Origin: Pseudomonas viciae
GTDB lineage: Bacteria > Pseudomonadota > Gammaproteobacteria > Pseudomonadales > Pseudomonadaceae
Assembly: GCF_004786035.1 (NCBI RefSeq)
Contig: NZ_CP035088.1
Span: 1,648,001 to 1,712,000 of the forward strand
Direction of reading: 5' to 3'
Length of the DNA stretch: 64,000 nucleotides
Positions 43,197-53,600 of this stretch are shown one piece after another. The notes under the pieces are model-generated. The model was not told the origin of the DNA. It saw only the letters and a program-made list of their open reading frames with translations, and searched no databases. Each line of letters opens with the position of its first letter. Position 1 is the stretch's first letter. The position numbers and the translations under genes were made by a program.

Positions 43197-43220
43197 TTAG
43201 TTCAGATTTTTCTAAACTAA
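43197..43220. promoter_or_regulatory. candidate GbuR operator
   Basis: TTAGTTCAGA and TCTAAACTAA are inverted copies with one mismatch, four bases apart, 85 bp upstream of gbuA in the divergent region. This is the shape of a LysR-type binding site. Confidence 0.55.
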
Positions 43221-43287
43221 TGCGAGATGGGACGATAGACTCCCAACCAGTGCAGTACCCCGTGTGGTCTGGGGGACATGGTGCCCC

Positions 43288-43420
43288 TGTGGCGAGGGAG
43301 CTTGCTCCCGCTGGGCAGCGAAGCGGCCCCAAAACCATTCACCTCGGTGAATCAGGCAGACTGCGTCGCCAGGTTTTGCGACGGCTGCGCCGCCGAGCGG
43401 GAGCAAGCTCCCTCGCCACA
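43288..43420. repeat. REP doublet between gbuA and gbuR
   Basis: Arms GGCGAGGGAGCTTGCTCCC (43291-) and GGGAGCAAGCTCCCTCGCC (near 43400-43418). It lies between the candidate operator and the gbuR start, so gbuR is probably transcribed through or from beyond it. Confidence 0.85.
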
Positions 43421-43463
43421 AGGGCACGGCAAGTTCTATGTATTGTGTAATTTGGAGTTCCCC

Positions 43464-44357
43464 ATGGCCAACGCTCTACCCGACCTGAAACTGCTGCGCA
43501 TTTTTGTCAGCGTGGTCCGGCATCAGGGGTTCGCCAATGCCCAGCACGAACTCAACCTCTCCACGTCGGCCATCAGCACCTACATGAGCCAGCTCGAGTC
43601 GGCCCTGGGCCTGGTGCTGTGTCATCGCGGGCGGGGCGGGTTCAGCCTGACCAGCAAGGGTGAGTTGTTCCACCAGGAAACCCTGCGTCTGTTGGCTGAG
43701 CTCGAAGGTTTCGAACAGTACGCCGCGGCCCTCAAGGGCGAATTGCGTGGCACCCTGAACCTGGGGGTGATCGACTCCACCGTCAGCGACAAGGCCTTGC
43801 CGTTCGCCGAAGCCATTGGCGCCTACAGCCAGGAGCATCCGGCGGTGCACCTGCACCTGTCAGTCATGAGCCCTTATGAACTGCAACTCGGCGTGCAGGA
43901 CAACCGCCTGGATCTGGCCATCGGAGCGTTTTCCACGCGCATGAGTGGGCTGGTCTACATGCCGCTGTATCGCGAGCAACATTGGTTGTACTGCAGTAAC
44001 CGCCATCCGTTGTTCAACGAGCGGCGCATCCCCGAACAAGTCATCACCCAGCAGCGCATGGTCGGGCGCGGTTACTGGAGCCAGGCCGAACTGGCTCGCC
44101 ACGGTTTCAAGCACAGCGCGGCGACGGTGGAGAGCATGGAGGCGCAGTTGATCCTGGTGTTGTCCGGTGCCTACATCGGTTACCTGCCCGAACATTACGC
44201 CCAGGCCTGGGCCGACAAAGGCGATTTGCGCGTGCTGCTGCCGGCGACCTTCGGTTATCAGGCACCGTTTTCAATGATCGTGCGCCGTGGCCGCAGCCGC
44301 GAGCCGCTGATCCAGACGTTCCGTGATTTGCTCAAAGCTCAATTGAATCAGGCCTGA
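43464..44357 (+). CDS. gbuR: LysR-family activator of gbuA
   Basis: From ATG 43464 the product is 297 residues with an N-terminal helix-turn-helix (HQGFANAQHELNLSTSAIST) and a LysR effector domain (LNLGVIDSTVSDKALPFAEA). The open frame extends upstream through the REP repeat, which is not coding. The position, divergent from gbuA, matches gbuR (PA1422), which activates gbuA in response to 4-guanidinobutyrate. The start is preceded by TTTGGAG at a suitable distance. The next gene begins two bases after its stop. Confidence 0.88.
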   Translation: MANALPDLKLLRIFVSVVRHQGFANAQHELNLSTSAISTYMSQLESALGLVLCHRGRGGFSLTSKGELFHQETLRLLAELEGFEQYAAALKGELRGTLNLGVIDSTVSDKALPFAEAIGAYSQEHPAVHLHLSVMSPYELQLGVQDNRLDLAIGAFSTRMSGLVYMPLYREQHWLYCSNRHPLFNERRIPEQVITQQRMVGRGYWSQAELARHGFKHSAATVESMEAQLILVLSGAYIGYLPEHYAQAWADKGDLRVLLPATFGYQAPFSMIVRRGRSREPLIQTFRDLLKAQLNQA

Positions 44358-44359
44358 TC

Positions 44360-44956
44360 ATGTCCAGAATCCAATGTCCGCGCTGCCTCAGGCCACAAAG
44401 CCACTGTTTGTGCACGCTGATCCCCAACCTCGACAGCCGCACCCGGGTCCTGCTGTTGCAGCATCCCAGCGAAGTGAACCACGCGTTGAACACCGCCCGC
44501 TTGGCGGCGTTGGGGCTCAATAATGCCGAGCTGATCGTGGGTGAGGTGTTCGACGATTTACCCAGCTTGCTCAACCCACCGGGTTATCGGGCGCGGTTGC
44601 TGTTTCCCGGCGACGATGCGCAGCCGCTGCAGGCTTATGTTCCGTCCGATGAGCCGCTGCTGTTGGTCGTGCCCGACGGCACCTGGCGCAAGGCGCGTAA
44701 GCTGCTGCACCTCAACCCGCTGCTGGCGGCGTTGCCGAGGGTGACCTTGGCCGAAGGCGGGGTGTCCCGTTATCGCTTGCGCAAGGCGCCGGGGCCGGGG
44801 GCGTTGTCGACGGTGGAGGCGATTGTCCAGGCGTTGCAGACCCTTGAAGCACCGACCAGTTTTGAGCCCTTGTTGCGGCCGTTCGAGGCGTTGATCGAGG
44901 GGCAGATTGCGGCGATGGGGGAGGAGACGTTTCGGCGTAACCATGCTGAGAAATAA
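44360..44956 (+). CDS. DTW-domain tRNA-uridine aminocarboxypropyltransferase-like protein
   Basis: The 198-residue protein has an N-terminal zinc-type cluster (CPRCLRPQSHCLC) and the DTW-domain core (VVPDGTWRKARKLLHLNPLL, then SRYRLRKAPGPGALSTVEAI). E. coli TapT of this family adds an aminocarboxypropyl group from S-adenosylmethionine to uridine 47 of tRNAs; the same reaction is expected here. The start is two bases after the gbuR stop, so it shares that transcript although the roles seem unrelated. A REP repeat follows. Confidence 0.88.
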   Translation: MSRIQCPRCLRPQSHCLCTLIPNLDSRTRVLLLQHPSEVNHALNTARLAALGLNNAELIVGEVFDDLPSLLNPPGYRARLLFPGDDAQPLQAYVPSDEPLLLVVPDGTWRKARKLLHLNPLLAALPRVTLAEGGVSRYRLRKAPGPGALSTVEAIVQALQTLEAPTSFEPLLRPFEALIEGQIAAMGEETFRRNHAEK

Positions 44957-44973
44957 GGGGTGTCTTTGCTGGC

Positions 44974-45071
44974 CCCTTCGCGAGCAAGCCCGCTCCCACA
45001 GTTGATCGCCTGTGGCCGCAAAATTTGTGTTTGCCGCAGATCCATTGTGGGAGCGGGCTTGCTCGCGAAGG
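44974..45071. repeat. palindromic repeat, GGGAGCGGGCTTGCTCGCGAA family
   Basis: CGCGAGCAAGCCCGCTCCCA and its complement (45046-45069) enclose about 45 bp. A second REP family distinct from the 'GAGGGAGCTTGCTCCC' one. Confidence 0.85.
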
Positions 45072-45104
45072 CGGCCGCTCAGTCAGCGCATATCCCAGCA
45101 AAAG

Positions 45105-46469
45105 TCACCGCTCACGCATCGCCTCCGTCCGCGCCTTCAACACCGGCTTGAGCAAGTAATCCAACACACTCTTCTCCCCGGTAATGATGTCTACCGTCGC
45201 CACCATCCCCGGAATGATCAGCAGCGGTTTTGCATCCCCGCCCAAGTGGTTTTTATCGGTGCGCACCTGGATCAGGTAGAAGCTGTTGCCCTTGTCGTCG
45301 GTGATGGTGTCGGCGCCGATCAGTTCGAGTTTGGCGCTCATCCCGCCGTAGATCGTGTAATCGTAGGCGCTGAACTTGACCATGGCTTTCTGGCCCGGAT
45401 GCAGGAATGCCACGTCCTGGGGGCGGACCTTGGCTTCGATCAGCAGGTTGTCTTCCAGAGGCACGATTTCCACCATGTCGCTGCCCGGCTGCACGACGCC
45501 GCCGATGGTGTTGACCTTCAGTTGCTTGATCACCCCATGCACCGGCGAAACCACGGTGGTGCGGGTCACGCGGTCATCGATGGCGATGCTCGAGGCGGTG
45601 ATTTTCGACAGTTCTGTGCGTTTCTCGTTGAGGTCCTTGGCTGCCTCGGAGCGGAAGGTCTGTTCCGATTCGTCGATTTTGCTCTTGATCTCATTGATCG
45701 CCGATTCGGCGCGGGGAATGGCCAGGGTGGTGGCGTTGAGCGAGCCGCGGATTTCCACCGCGCTGCGTTTGAGCCGCAGGATCTCCACCGGCGACACCGC
45801 CCCGGTGCGCACCAGTGGCGCGGACATGTTCATCTCTTCTTGCAGCAAGGCCAGGGCGGAGCTGAACTGGCCTTGCTTGGAGCGAAACTCCGCCAGTTCC
45901 TGGGTCTTCTGCCGCAGTTGTTCGGTCAGGGTCCGTTGTTCGCTGGCCAGGCGCCGTTGCCGTTGTTCGTACAGCGAGCGTTCGTCCTCAGCCACTTGCG
46001 GAGCCTTGGCGATCACCTCGGCTGAAAGCTTGAATGGCCGGCCCTCGGCCTCGGCCGACAGGCGCTCGACCTGGGCGGTCAAGGCATAGCGGTCGGCCTC
46101 GCTCTCGCCCTTGTTCGACAGGAACCGCGTGTCGTCCAGGCGCAGCAGGGTGTCGCCCTTGTTCACCATTTGGCCTTCACGCACGAAAATCTCGGTGACG
46201 ATACCGCCCTCCAGGTTCTGGATCACCTGGATCTTGCTCGACGGAATGGCTTTGCCTTCACCAGTGGTGACTTCCTGCAAGACCGCCAATTTCGCCCAGA
46301 CCAGCCCGGTGATGATCAGCCCCGCGGCCAGCCACACGGTGACGCGTGAGCGCCGGGGCGAATCCTGCAGCGCGGCGCCGGCGGTTTCCGGCATGAACTC
46401 GCTTTCGGCGCTTTTGCTGAAACTGCCGAAGTAGCTTCGGGCGGCTGAATCGGGTGTTTGAGCAGACAT
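45105..46469 (-). CDS. type I secretion membrane fusion protein, LapC-like
   Basis: From ATG 46469 the product is 454 residues: a short cytosolic N-terminus, one membrane segment near residues 41-60 (VTVWLAAGLIITGLVWAKLA), then a HlyD-type periplasmic part. Seen are the barrel-sandwich half (IQNLEGGIVTEIFVREGQMV), two long coiled coils (about 120-280), and the return half (TTVVSPVHGVIKQLKVNTIG) with a beta-barrel end. It bridges the ABC exporter and the TolC-like channel. It is the last gene of the leftward trio, divergent from the adhesin. Like LapC of LapA systems or the P. aeruginosa PA1877 protein. Confidence 0.92.
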   Translation of the reverse strand: MSAQTPDSAARSYFGSFSKSAESEFMPETAGAALQDSPRRSRVTVWLAAGLIITGLVWAKLAVLQEVTTGEGKAIPSSKIQVIQNLEGGIVTEIFVREGQMVNKGDTLLRLDDTRFLSNKGESEADRYALTAQVERLSAEAEGRPFKLSAEVIAKAPQVAEDERSLYEQRQRRLASEQRTLTEQLRQKTQELAEFRSKQGQFSSALALLQEEMNMSAPLVRTGAVSPVEILRLKRSAVEIRGSLNATTLAIPRAESAINEIKSKIDESEQTFRSEAAKDLNEKRTELSKITASSIAIDDRVTRTTVVSPVHGVIKQLKVNTIGGVVQPGSDMVEIVPLEDNLLIEAKVRPQDVAFLHPGQKAMVKFSAYDYTIYGGMSAKLELIGADTITDDKGNSFYLIQVRTDKNHLGGDAKPLLIIPGMVATVDIITGEKSVLDYLLKPVLKARTEAMRER

Positions 46470-46533
46470 GGGGCGATACCCGTCAGTTAAGTGAAATAAG
46501 CCGAACACATACCTGTGGCTTGAGAGGGTTATC

Positions 46534-46621
46534 TGTGGGAGCAAGGCTTGCCCGCGATGAAGCTAACGCGATCTCACTGGAACCGAGGCGCCTGCATCGC
46601 GGGCAAGCCTTGCTCCCACAG
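46534..46621. repeat. palindromic repeat between secretion genes
   Basis: TGTGGGAGCAAGGCTTGCCC and its inverted copy (46595-46620) lie between the ABC exporter and the fusion-protein gene, within the presumed operon. Confidence 0.85.
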
Positions 46622-46646
46622 GTGTTGTGCTGACAGCTAGAGGGGC

Positions 46647-48806
46647 TTACACCGCCGCCGACCCCACCCGTCCCTTGCGCAGTGCATCAATAACCGTTTC
46701 CTTCGGTCCATCAGCCACGATCCGGCCGTTGTCCAGCACCACCAACCGGTCCACCAGGCTCAGCATCGAGGTGCGGTGGGTGACCAGCAGCACCGTTTTG
46801 CCCTGCATGTGGGTATGTAGCTTTTGCCGCAAAACGTCTTCGCTGCTGTTGTCCATGGCGCTGGTGGGCTCGTCCAGCAGCAGGATCGGCGGGTCGAGCA
46901 GCAGGGCCCGGGCCAGCAGCACGGCTTGGCGCTGGCCACCGGAGAGCAACTGCCCGCGCTCGCCCACCGGACGGTCGAAGCCTTGGGGATGCTGGCGGGC
47001 CAGTTCGGTGACACCGGTCAGTTCCGCCACTTCGAGCATGCGCGCATCGCTGATGTAGCGAGCGCCGAGGGTCAGGTTGTCCCGCAGGCTGCCGGCCAGC
47101 AGCGGCAGGTCATGGGCGACATAACCGATCTGTTGGCGCAGGTCGGCGACGTCCAGTTGGCGCAGGTCCAGGCCATCGAGCAGCAACTGGCCTTCCTCCG
47201 GCGCATAGAAACCCATCACCAAGCGCGCCAGGGTGCTCTTGCCTGAGCCGCTGCGGCCGATGATCCCGACCCGTTCGCCGGGCTTGAGGCTGAAGCTGAT
47301 GTTGGCAAGGGCCGGGGTGTTCTGGCCGTTGTAGTGGAAGGTCACGCCATTGACGTCCAATGCGCCCTGCAATTGGGTGCGATCCAGCGGCCGTTGCTTG
47401 GCATCGCGTTCCTGGGGCAGTGCCATCAGGGCATCGGTGCTGCGCATGGTGAGCTGGGCTTGCTGGTAGCGGGTGATCAGCCCGGCGATTTGCCCCAGCG
47501 GTGCCAGCACCCGGCTGCCGAGCATGTAGGTCGCCACCAGCGCGCCGACGCTGAGGTTGCCGGCGATGATGCTGTAGACCCCGGCGACGATGGTCGCCAT
47601 GCCGGCCAGTTGTTGGAGGAACAATGTGCCGTTGGTCGCCAGTGCCGAGAGGTTGCGTGCGTGGCTGTCCAGGCGGGTGAGGGCGCCGTGGGTGCTTTCC
47701 CACTGATGCTGGCGCTCGCTTTCGGCGCTGCAGGCCTTGAGGGTTTCCAGGCCGCCGAGGGTTTCAATCAAGAGGGCCTGGCGCTGGGCACCGAGGGCGA
47801 GGCTTTTTTGCACGGTGTCACGCAGGCGCACCTGGATGATCATCGCGAAGACAATGGTGAGCGGAAAAGCCACCACTGGAATCACCACCAGCCAGCCGCC
47901 CAGTAAGCCAATGACTACCAGCATCAGCACGGCGAAAGGCAGGTCGATCAGGCTGGTGAGGGTCACTGCGGTGAGAAACTCGCGCAGGCCCTGGAAGTCA
48001 TGGATGCTCTGGGCGAACCCGCCGATGGTCACCGGTTTGGCCTTCATCGCCATGCCGGTGATGCGTTCGAACAGGGTGGCGGAAAGAATCACGTCGGTTT
48101 TCTTGCCGGCGGTGTCCAGCAGATGGGCGCGCACCACCCGTAATACCAGTTCGAATCCGGTGCCGATCAGCAGCCCTACGGCCAACACCCACAAGGTGGA
48201 TGTCGCCTGGTTCGGCACCACGCGGTCGTAGGTCTGCATGACGAACAACGGGACCATCAACCCCAGCAGGTTGATCAGGAAACTCGCCAGGATCGCATCG
48301 CTGTACAGCCAGCGCGATAGTTTCAAGGTGTCGCGAAACCAGGCCTCGACCCGCGGCACCAACGGGGAACGCAGGTCTTCGAGTTCATGGCGCGGCCGGG
48401 CGAATAACGCCTGGCCACTGTAATCGGCGGTCAGCTCCTCGCGGCTGACCCATTGCTCGCCGCCATCGGCTTCGCTGGGCAGAATCAGCGCCTGGCCGTC
48501 CTCGCTCCAGCGCCGCAACACGGCGCAGCGGCCACCGGCCAGAATCAGCATCACCGGCAGGTTGAGCGGCGAGATGTCGGCCAGGTCCCGGCGCAGCAAC
48601 CGGGCCTGCAAGCTGGCCCGGGCCGCTGCGCGCGGCAGCAGGTCCAGGCTCAGGCGTTGGTGCGCCATAGGAAGCCCGGCGCTGAGGCTGGCACGACTGA
48701 CCGTCGCGCCATGGAGTTTGCAGAGGATCAACAGACCGTCCAGCAAGGGATCATCGAAATTCAGGCGCGGGTCGGCGCCAGGGGTTGCGGGTTCCATGCT
48801 GGTCAC
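46647..48806 (-). CDS. type I secretion ABC exporter, LapB-like
   Basis: The inner-membrane ABC exporter is about 719 residues. I place the start at GTG 48806 because GGGAG lies eight bases before it; ATG 48797 is also possible. Order: an N-terminal C39-like domain without the catalytic cysteine (DDPLLDGLLILCKLHGATVS), a six-helix membrane domain, then a nucleotide-binding domain with Walker A (GRSGSGKST), signature (LLSGGQRQAVLLARAL) and Walker B (ILLLDEPTSAMD). The degenerate peptidase domain is typical of RTX adhesin exporters, which recognise a C-terminal signal. Only about 20 bp separate it from the TolC-like gene. Confidence 0.93.
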   Translation of the reverse strand: MTSMEPATPGADPRLNFDDPLLDGLLILCKLHGATVSRASLSAGLPMAHQRLSLDLLPRAAARASLQARLLRRDLADISPLNLPVMLILAGGRCAVLRRWSEDGQALILPSEADGGEQWVSREELTADYSGQALFARPRHELEDLRSPLVPRVEAWFRDTLKLSRWLYSDAILASFLINLLGLMVPLFVMQTYDRVVPNQATSTLWVLAVGLLIGTGFELVLRVVRAHLLDTAGKKTDVILSATLFERITGMAMKAKPVTIGGFAQSIHDFQGLREFLTAVTLTSLIDLPFAVLMLVVIGLLGGWLVVIPVVAFPLTIVFAMIIQVRLRDTVQKSLALGAQRQALLIETLGGLETLKACSAESERQHQWESTHGALTRLDSHARNLSALATNGTLFLQQLAGMATIVAGVYSIIAGNLSVGALVATYMLGSRVLAPLGQIAGLITRYQQAQLTMRSTDALMALPQERDAKQRPLDRTQLQGALDVNGVTFHYNGQNTPALANISFSLKPGERVGIIGRSGSGKSTLARLVMGFYAPEEGQLLLDGLDLRQLDVADLRQQIGYVAHDLPLLAGSLRDNLTLGARYISDARMLEVAELTGVTELARQHPQGFDRPVGERGQLLSGGQRQAVLLARALLLDPPILLLDEPTSAMDNSSEDVLRQKLHTHMQGKTVLLVTHRTSMLSLVDRLVVLDNGRIVADGPKETVIDALRKGRVGSAAV

Positions 48807-48825
48807 ATTGATCGCTCCCACTGGG

Positions 48826-50184
48826 CTACTTCAGTTCGGGCAGCTGTGCCTGATTCTTGACTTCGGTCTGCGCGACCGCATCGGCCGGCAGTACGATCCG
48901 TTGTTTGTGCAACAGCAGGCCCATATTCGCCAGCACCCGGTACATCGAGTACTCCTCGGTGTAGCGCACCTCGGTGTAGCGACGGTTGGCGTTGTACAGC
49001 TCGTTTTCACTGTCGAGCACATCAAGCAAGGTCCGCTGACCGAGGCCGAACTGATCCTGGTACGCGGCGCGCACGCGGGAGGTGGTTTCGGCGTATTCCC
49101 GGGCGGTGGGGGTCTGTTTGCGGGCGTTGTTCATCGCGTTCCAGGCCAGGCGCGTGTCTTCGTTGAGCTGGCGCAGGGCGTTGTTGCGGATGTCCATGGC
49201 CTGGTTGATCTGGTGGGCGTTGGACGCCAGCCGGGCCTTGTCGCTGCCGCCACGGAACAGGTTGTAGTTCATCACTACACCGACCCGCCAGTTGTTGTCG
49301 TGGCCCTCTTCGCCACCGATGTTGTTATTGGCGCCCACGGCGGCCTCGGCATCGAAGCGCGGATAGAAAGGCGACTTGGCCACTTCGTACTGGCTCTCGG
49401 CGGACTGTATGTCGGCCTGGGCCGATTTCAGGTACGGATTGTTATCGACCATGCTTTGCTGGGCTTCGCGCAGGTCGGCGGGCATTTCACCTTTGGTCGA
49501 TGGCGGGGCTTCCAGCTCATCGGGCATGCGCCCGACCACGCTATAGAAATTCGCCTCGGCGTCGGCCAGGTCAACCTGGGCAGTGTCGTAGTTGTTTTCC
49601 GCCAGGGCCCGACGGGCATTGGACTGGTCGGAGTCGGCGGTGCTGCCCACCCCACGCTCGGTGCGCAGGCCGATCTGATCGTTGACCCGCAGGTGCGCTT
49701 GCAGGTTGTTCTTGGCCAGGGTCACCAGTTCGCGCCGCTTGAGCACTTCCAGGTAGACCTCGATGGTGCGCAGCGCCAGATCCTGGGCGGTGCCCTGGGC
49801 GTAATAGGCCCGTGAGTTGACCACCCCCTTGGTGCGCTCCACTTCATTGGCGGTGTTGAACCCGTCGAAGATCATCTGCCGCAGGCGCAGCTCCGATTGG
49901 GTGTAGGTCAGGATATTGGTGTGGTGATTGCCCTGGGCCCGGGTGTTGGTGTTGTCGCTGTAGCCACGGCCGTAACCGGCATTCAAGTCCACCGATGGAA
50001 AAAAGCCCCCCCTGGCGACTTTCACATCTTCATTGGCCGATAGACGGCTATCCACCCGTTGTGCCAGCTCCGGGTGAGTGGCGATGGTGCTTTGGATCGC
50101 TTCGGTCAACGACATCGCCTGTGCGTGAGAAGAGCAGGCCATGGCCAGCAAAACTGCGCAGTAGAGAGGGGTGAGAACGCGCAT
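48826..50184 (-). CDS. TolC-family outer-membrane channel, LapE/AggA-like
   Basis: From ATG 50184 (AAGGAG nine bases upstream) the product is 452 residues: signal peptide (MRVLTPLYCAVLLAMACSSH), then the TolC repeat structure of strands and long helices (ATHPELAQRVDSRLSANEDV, FGLGQRTLLDVLDSENELYN). It forms the outer-membrane exit for the adhesin. It is the first gene of the leftward operon, with 451 bp of shared upstream region to the divergent adhesin. Confidence 0.93.
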   Translation of the reverse strand: MRVLTPLYCAVLLAMACSSHAQAMSLTEAIQSTIATHPELAQRVDSRLSANEDVKVARGGFFPSVDLNAGYGRGYSDNTNTRAQGNHHTNILTYTQSELRLRQMIFDGFNTANEVERTKGVVNSRAYYAQGTAQDLALRTIEVYLEVLKRRELVTLAKNNLQAHLRVNDQIGLRTERGVGSTADSDQSNARRALAENNYDTAQVDLADAEANFYSVVGRMPDELEAPPSTKGEMPADLREAQQSMVDNNPYLKSAQADIQSAESQYEVAKSPFYPRFDAEAAVGANNNIGGEEGHDNNWRVGVVMNYNLFRGGSDKARLASNAHQINQAMDIRNNALRQLNEDTRLAWNAMNNARKQTPTAREYAETTSRVRAAYQDQFGLGQRTLLDVLDSENELYNANRRYTEVRYTEEYSMYRVLANMGLLLHKQRIVLPADAVAQTEVKNQAQLPELK

Positions 50185-50635
50185 GGGGTGCATCTCCTTA
50201 GGTCTATAGTGCTTGGCTGTCGCCAAAATATTGGCGTATTTGAGATCAAAACCGTTTCAAGCTTGTAACAACACAGCTAAGAACATCCTGCGCAAAACCT
50301 AAGAAGGATTTTTCATAAGGGTTATGCCGAAAAAAACTTATGTGCTTGGAAAAAACCAGCACATTGTTCAAAGCGAAAGCCTTTGAATCTGCGGGTTCTG
50401 ACGGCTTTTAGGCGTCAATAAAAGTTCCAGGCAAATTTTTAAACGATGTGAAGAAGCGGCGAAAAGGTGAAATACGGGGCGGTTTTTAGTGACGGTTTTT
50501 TGTCGTTGTGGCGAATGGCTAGCGTCTTCCACAGCACGAAAGCTGGCAGATTTTCCAGATTGTCTGGCCGCCAACCTGAGCACGAATTCTTCACCCAGAC
50601 AGGTGCCAACCGCGGTTGGCAACGGAGGAATGCAC
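50185..50635. other. divergent promoter region of the adhesin system
   Basis: An AT-rich 451-bp region between the TolC-like gene and the adhesin. A small inverted repeat ATGTGCT/AGCACAT (about 50340-50366) lies in the middle. No gene is seen. Expected site of regulators of both transcripts. Confidence 0.55.
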
Positions 50636-53600
50636 ATGGCAGCGCTCATCGGTACCGTCAGTAAGGTGGTAGGACAGGTTTTCGCAGAAGCGGCCGGCGG
50701 CCTGCGGCGGCCTCTGGTTGAAGGCGATCGGCTCTATGCCGGCGAACACCTGATCACCGGGAGCGAAGGGGCCGTGGCGGTGCATTTGCAGAACGGCAGG
50801 GAATTGACCTTGGGTCGCGAAAGCAACCTGACCCTGACCCCGCAGTTGCTCGCCAACCATGCACCCCATGTCGACACGCCTGAAGCGGTGACGCCGAGTG
50901 ACGCACAGTTGACCGATGTGCAAAAGCTGCAACAAGCCATCGCCGCCGGCGCCGACCCGACCCAGACCGGCGAAGCCACGGCCGCAGGCCCCGAGGGCGG
51001 TAACCCCGGGGGCGTGGGTGGTGGGCACAGTTTTGTGCTGCTGGAAGAAGTCGGCGGGGAGGTTGACCCGCTGATCGGTTTCCCTACGGCCGGGTTCAAC
51101 GGGATTCCCGAGTTTCCAGAGCTGCGCCTGGCCGGTGATCCGGATAACGGTGGCGACGACGGGACGGTGCCGCCAGTGACGCCTCCAGACAACCCCGTGA
51201 CCCTCGATGGCGTGGAGGTGGAAGGCGGCGAACTGACCACCAACGAGGCCAATCTGGCCGATGGTTCGGCGAGCAATCCAGGGGCGCTGGTACAAAACGG
51301 CACCTTCACCATTTCTGCCCCCGATGGGTTGAGCAGCCTGAGCATCGGCGGCATCAGTGTGATTGCCGGCGGTGTGCCCACAGGCTTTCCTCAAACCGTC
51401 ACCTCGGCGCTGGGCAACACGTTGACCATCACCGGCTACAACCCGACCACTGGCGTGGTCAGCTACAGCTACACCCTGGGGGACAATGAAAATCACCCTG
51501 CCGGCGGCGGGGCCAACAGCATCACCGAACAGTTCCCGGTCGTGGCCGTCGACACCGATGGCGACACCGCCACCGGTACCCTGGACGTCAACATCACCGA
51601 CGACGTGCCCCAGGCCATCGACGACAGTCACGCCAGCACGGCATCGGAAACCCTCGTTACCCTCACCGGCAACGTATTGCCCAACGACCATCAGGGCGCC
51701 GACCGTATCCCCACGGGCCCCGACAGCGGGCCGATCATTGGCGGGACCTTCACCGGCACCTACGGCACCCTGGTGCTCAACCCCAACGGTACGTACACCT
51801 ACACCCTGAACACCAGCGATCCACAATTCGTCGCGCTGCACGGTGGAGGAAGCGGCACCGAAACCTTCACCTACACCCTGACCGATGCCGACGGCGATAC
51901 CAGCACCGCGAACCTGGTGCTGCAAGTCCACAACAATGACGATCCTGTGATCATCGACGGCCTCGACAGTGAAGGCGGCGAACTGACGGTCCAGGAGAAA
52001 AACCTCAGCGACGGTAGCAGCCCGGATGCACCGGCACTGACCCAGAGCGGAACTTTTACCGTCACCGCGCTGGACGGTGTGCAGACCCTGAGCGTTGGCG
52101 GCATCAACGTGGTCAGCGGTGGCGTGGCGGCTGGTTTCCCACAATCGATTACCACTGCACTCGGCAACACGTTGACCATTACCGGCTTCAACGCCGCCAC
52201 CGGCGTGGTGAGCTACAGCTACACCTTGCTGGACAACGAAGCTCATCCAAATGCCAGCGGTGCCAACAGCCTGAGCGAGCAATTTGCCGTCGTCGTGACT
52301 GATGACAACGGCACCACCGCCAACGGCAACCTGGACGTGAACATCGTCGATGACCTGCCTAAGGCCGTGGACGACAGCAACGCCAACACCGCCTCGGAAA
52401 CCAACCTGACACTGACTGGCAGCGTGCTGACCAACGACACCGAAGGCGCCGACCATGTGGCTTCGGGTCCTATTACTCCGGGCACCTTCACCGGCACCTA
52501 CGGGACTCTGGTGCTCAACGCCGATGGGTCCTACACCTACACGCTCAACACCGCCGATGCAGATTTCAAAGGTCTGCACGGTGGCGGCAATGGCAGCGAA
52601 ACCTTCACCTACACCCTGACCGACGCCGACGGCGATACCAGCACCGCCAATCTGGTGCTGCAAGTCCACAACAATGACGATCCTGTGATCATTGACGGCC
52701 TCGACAGCGAAGGCGGCGAACTGACGGTCCAGGAGAAAAACCTCAGCGACGGTAGCAGCCCGGATGCACCGGCACTGACCCAGAGCGGAACTTTTACCGT
52801 CACCGCGCTGGACGGTGTGCAGACCCTGAGCGTTGGCGGCATCAACGTGGTCAGCGGTGGCGTGGCTGCCGGTTTCCCACAATCGATTACCACCGCGTTG
52901 GGCAACACCCTGACCATCACCGGCTTCAACGCCGCCACCGGCGTGGTGAGTTACAGCTACACCTTGCTGGACAACGAAGCTCATCCAAATGCCAGCGGTG
53001 CCAACAGCCTGAGCGAGCAATTTGCGGTCGTCGTGACTGATGACAACGGCACCACCGCCAACGGCAACCTGGACGTGAACATCGTCGATGACCTGCCTAA
53101 GGCCGTGGACGACAGCAACGCCAACACCGCCTCGGAAACCACCCTGACGCTGACCGGCAGCGTGCTGACCAACGACACCGAAGGCGCCGACCATGTGGCT
53201 TCGGGCCCTATTACTCCGGGCACTTTCACTGGAACCTACGGCACTCTGGTGCTCAACGCCGACGGCTCCTACACCTACACGCTCAACACGGCCGATGCAG
53301 ATTTCAAAGGCTTGCATGGCGGTGGTAACGGCAGCGAAACCTTCACCTACACCCTGACCGATGCCGACGGCGATACCAGCACCGCGAACCTGGTGCTGCA
53401 AGTCCACAACAATGACGATCCTGTGATCATCGACGGCCTCGACAGTGAGGGCGGCGAACTGACGGTCCGGGAGAAAAACCTCAGCGACGGCAGCAGCCCG
53501 GATGCACCGGCCCTGACTCAAAGCGGAACCTTCACCGTCACCGCGCTGGATGGTGTGCAAACCCTAAGTGTTGGCGGCATCAACGTGGTCAGCGGTGGCG

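Noticed and set aside
50591..53560. 989-codon minus-strand frame opposite the adhesin
   Set aside because: It repeats with the same 738-bp period as the adhesin and is a by-product of its codon bias. The minus frame at 55112-56824 is rejected for the same reason.
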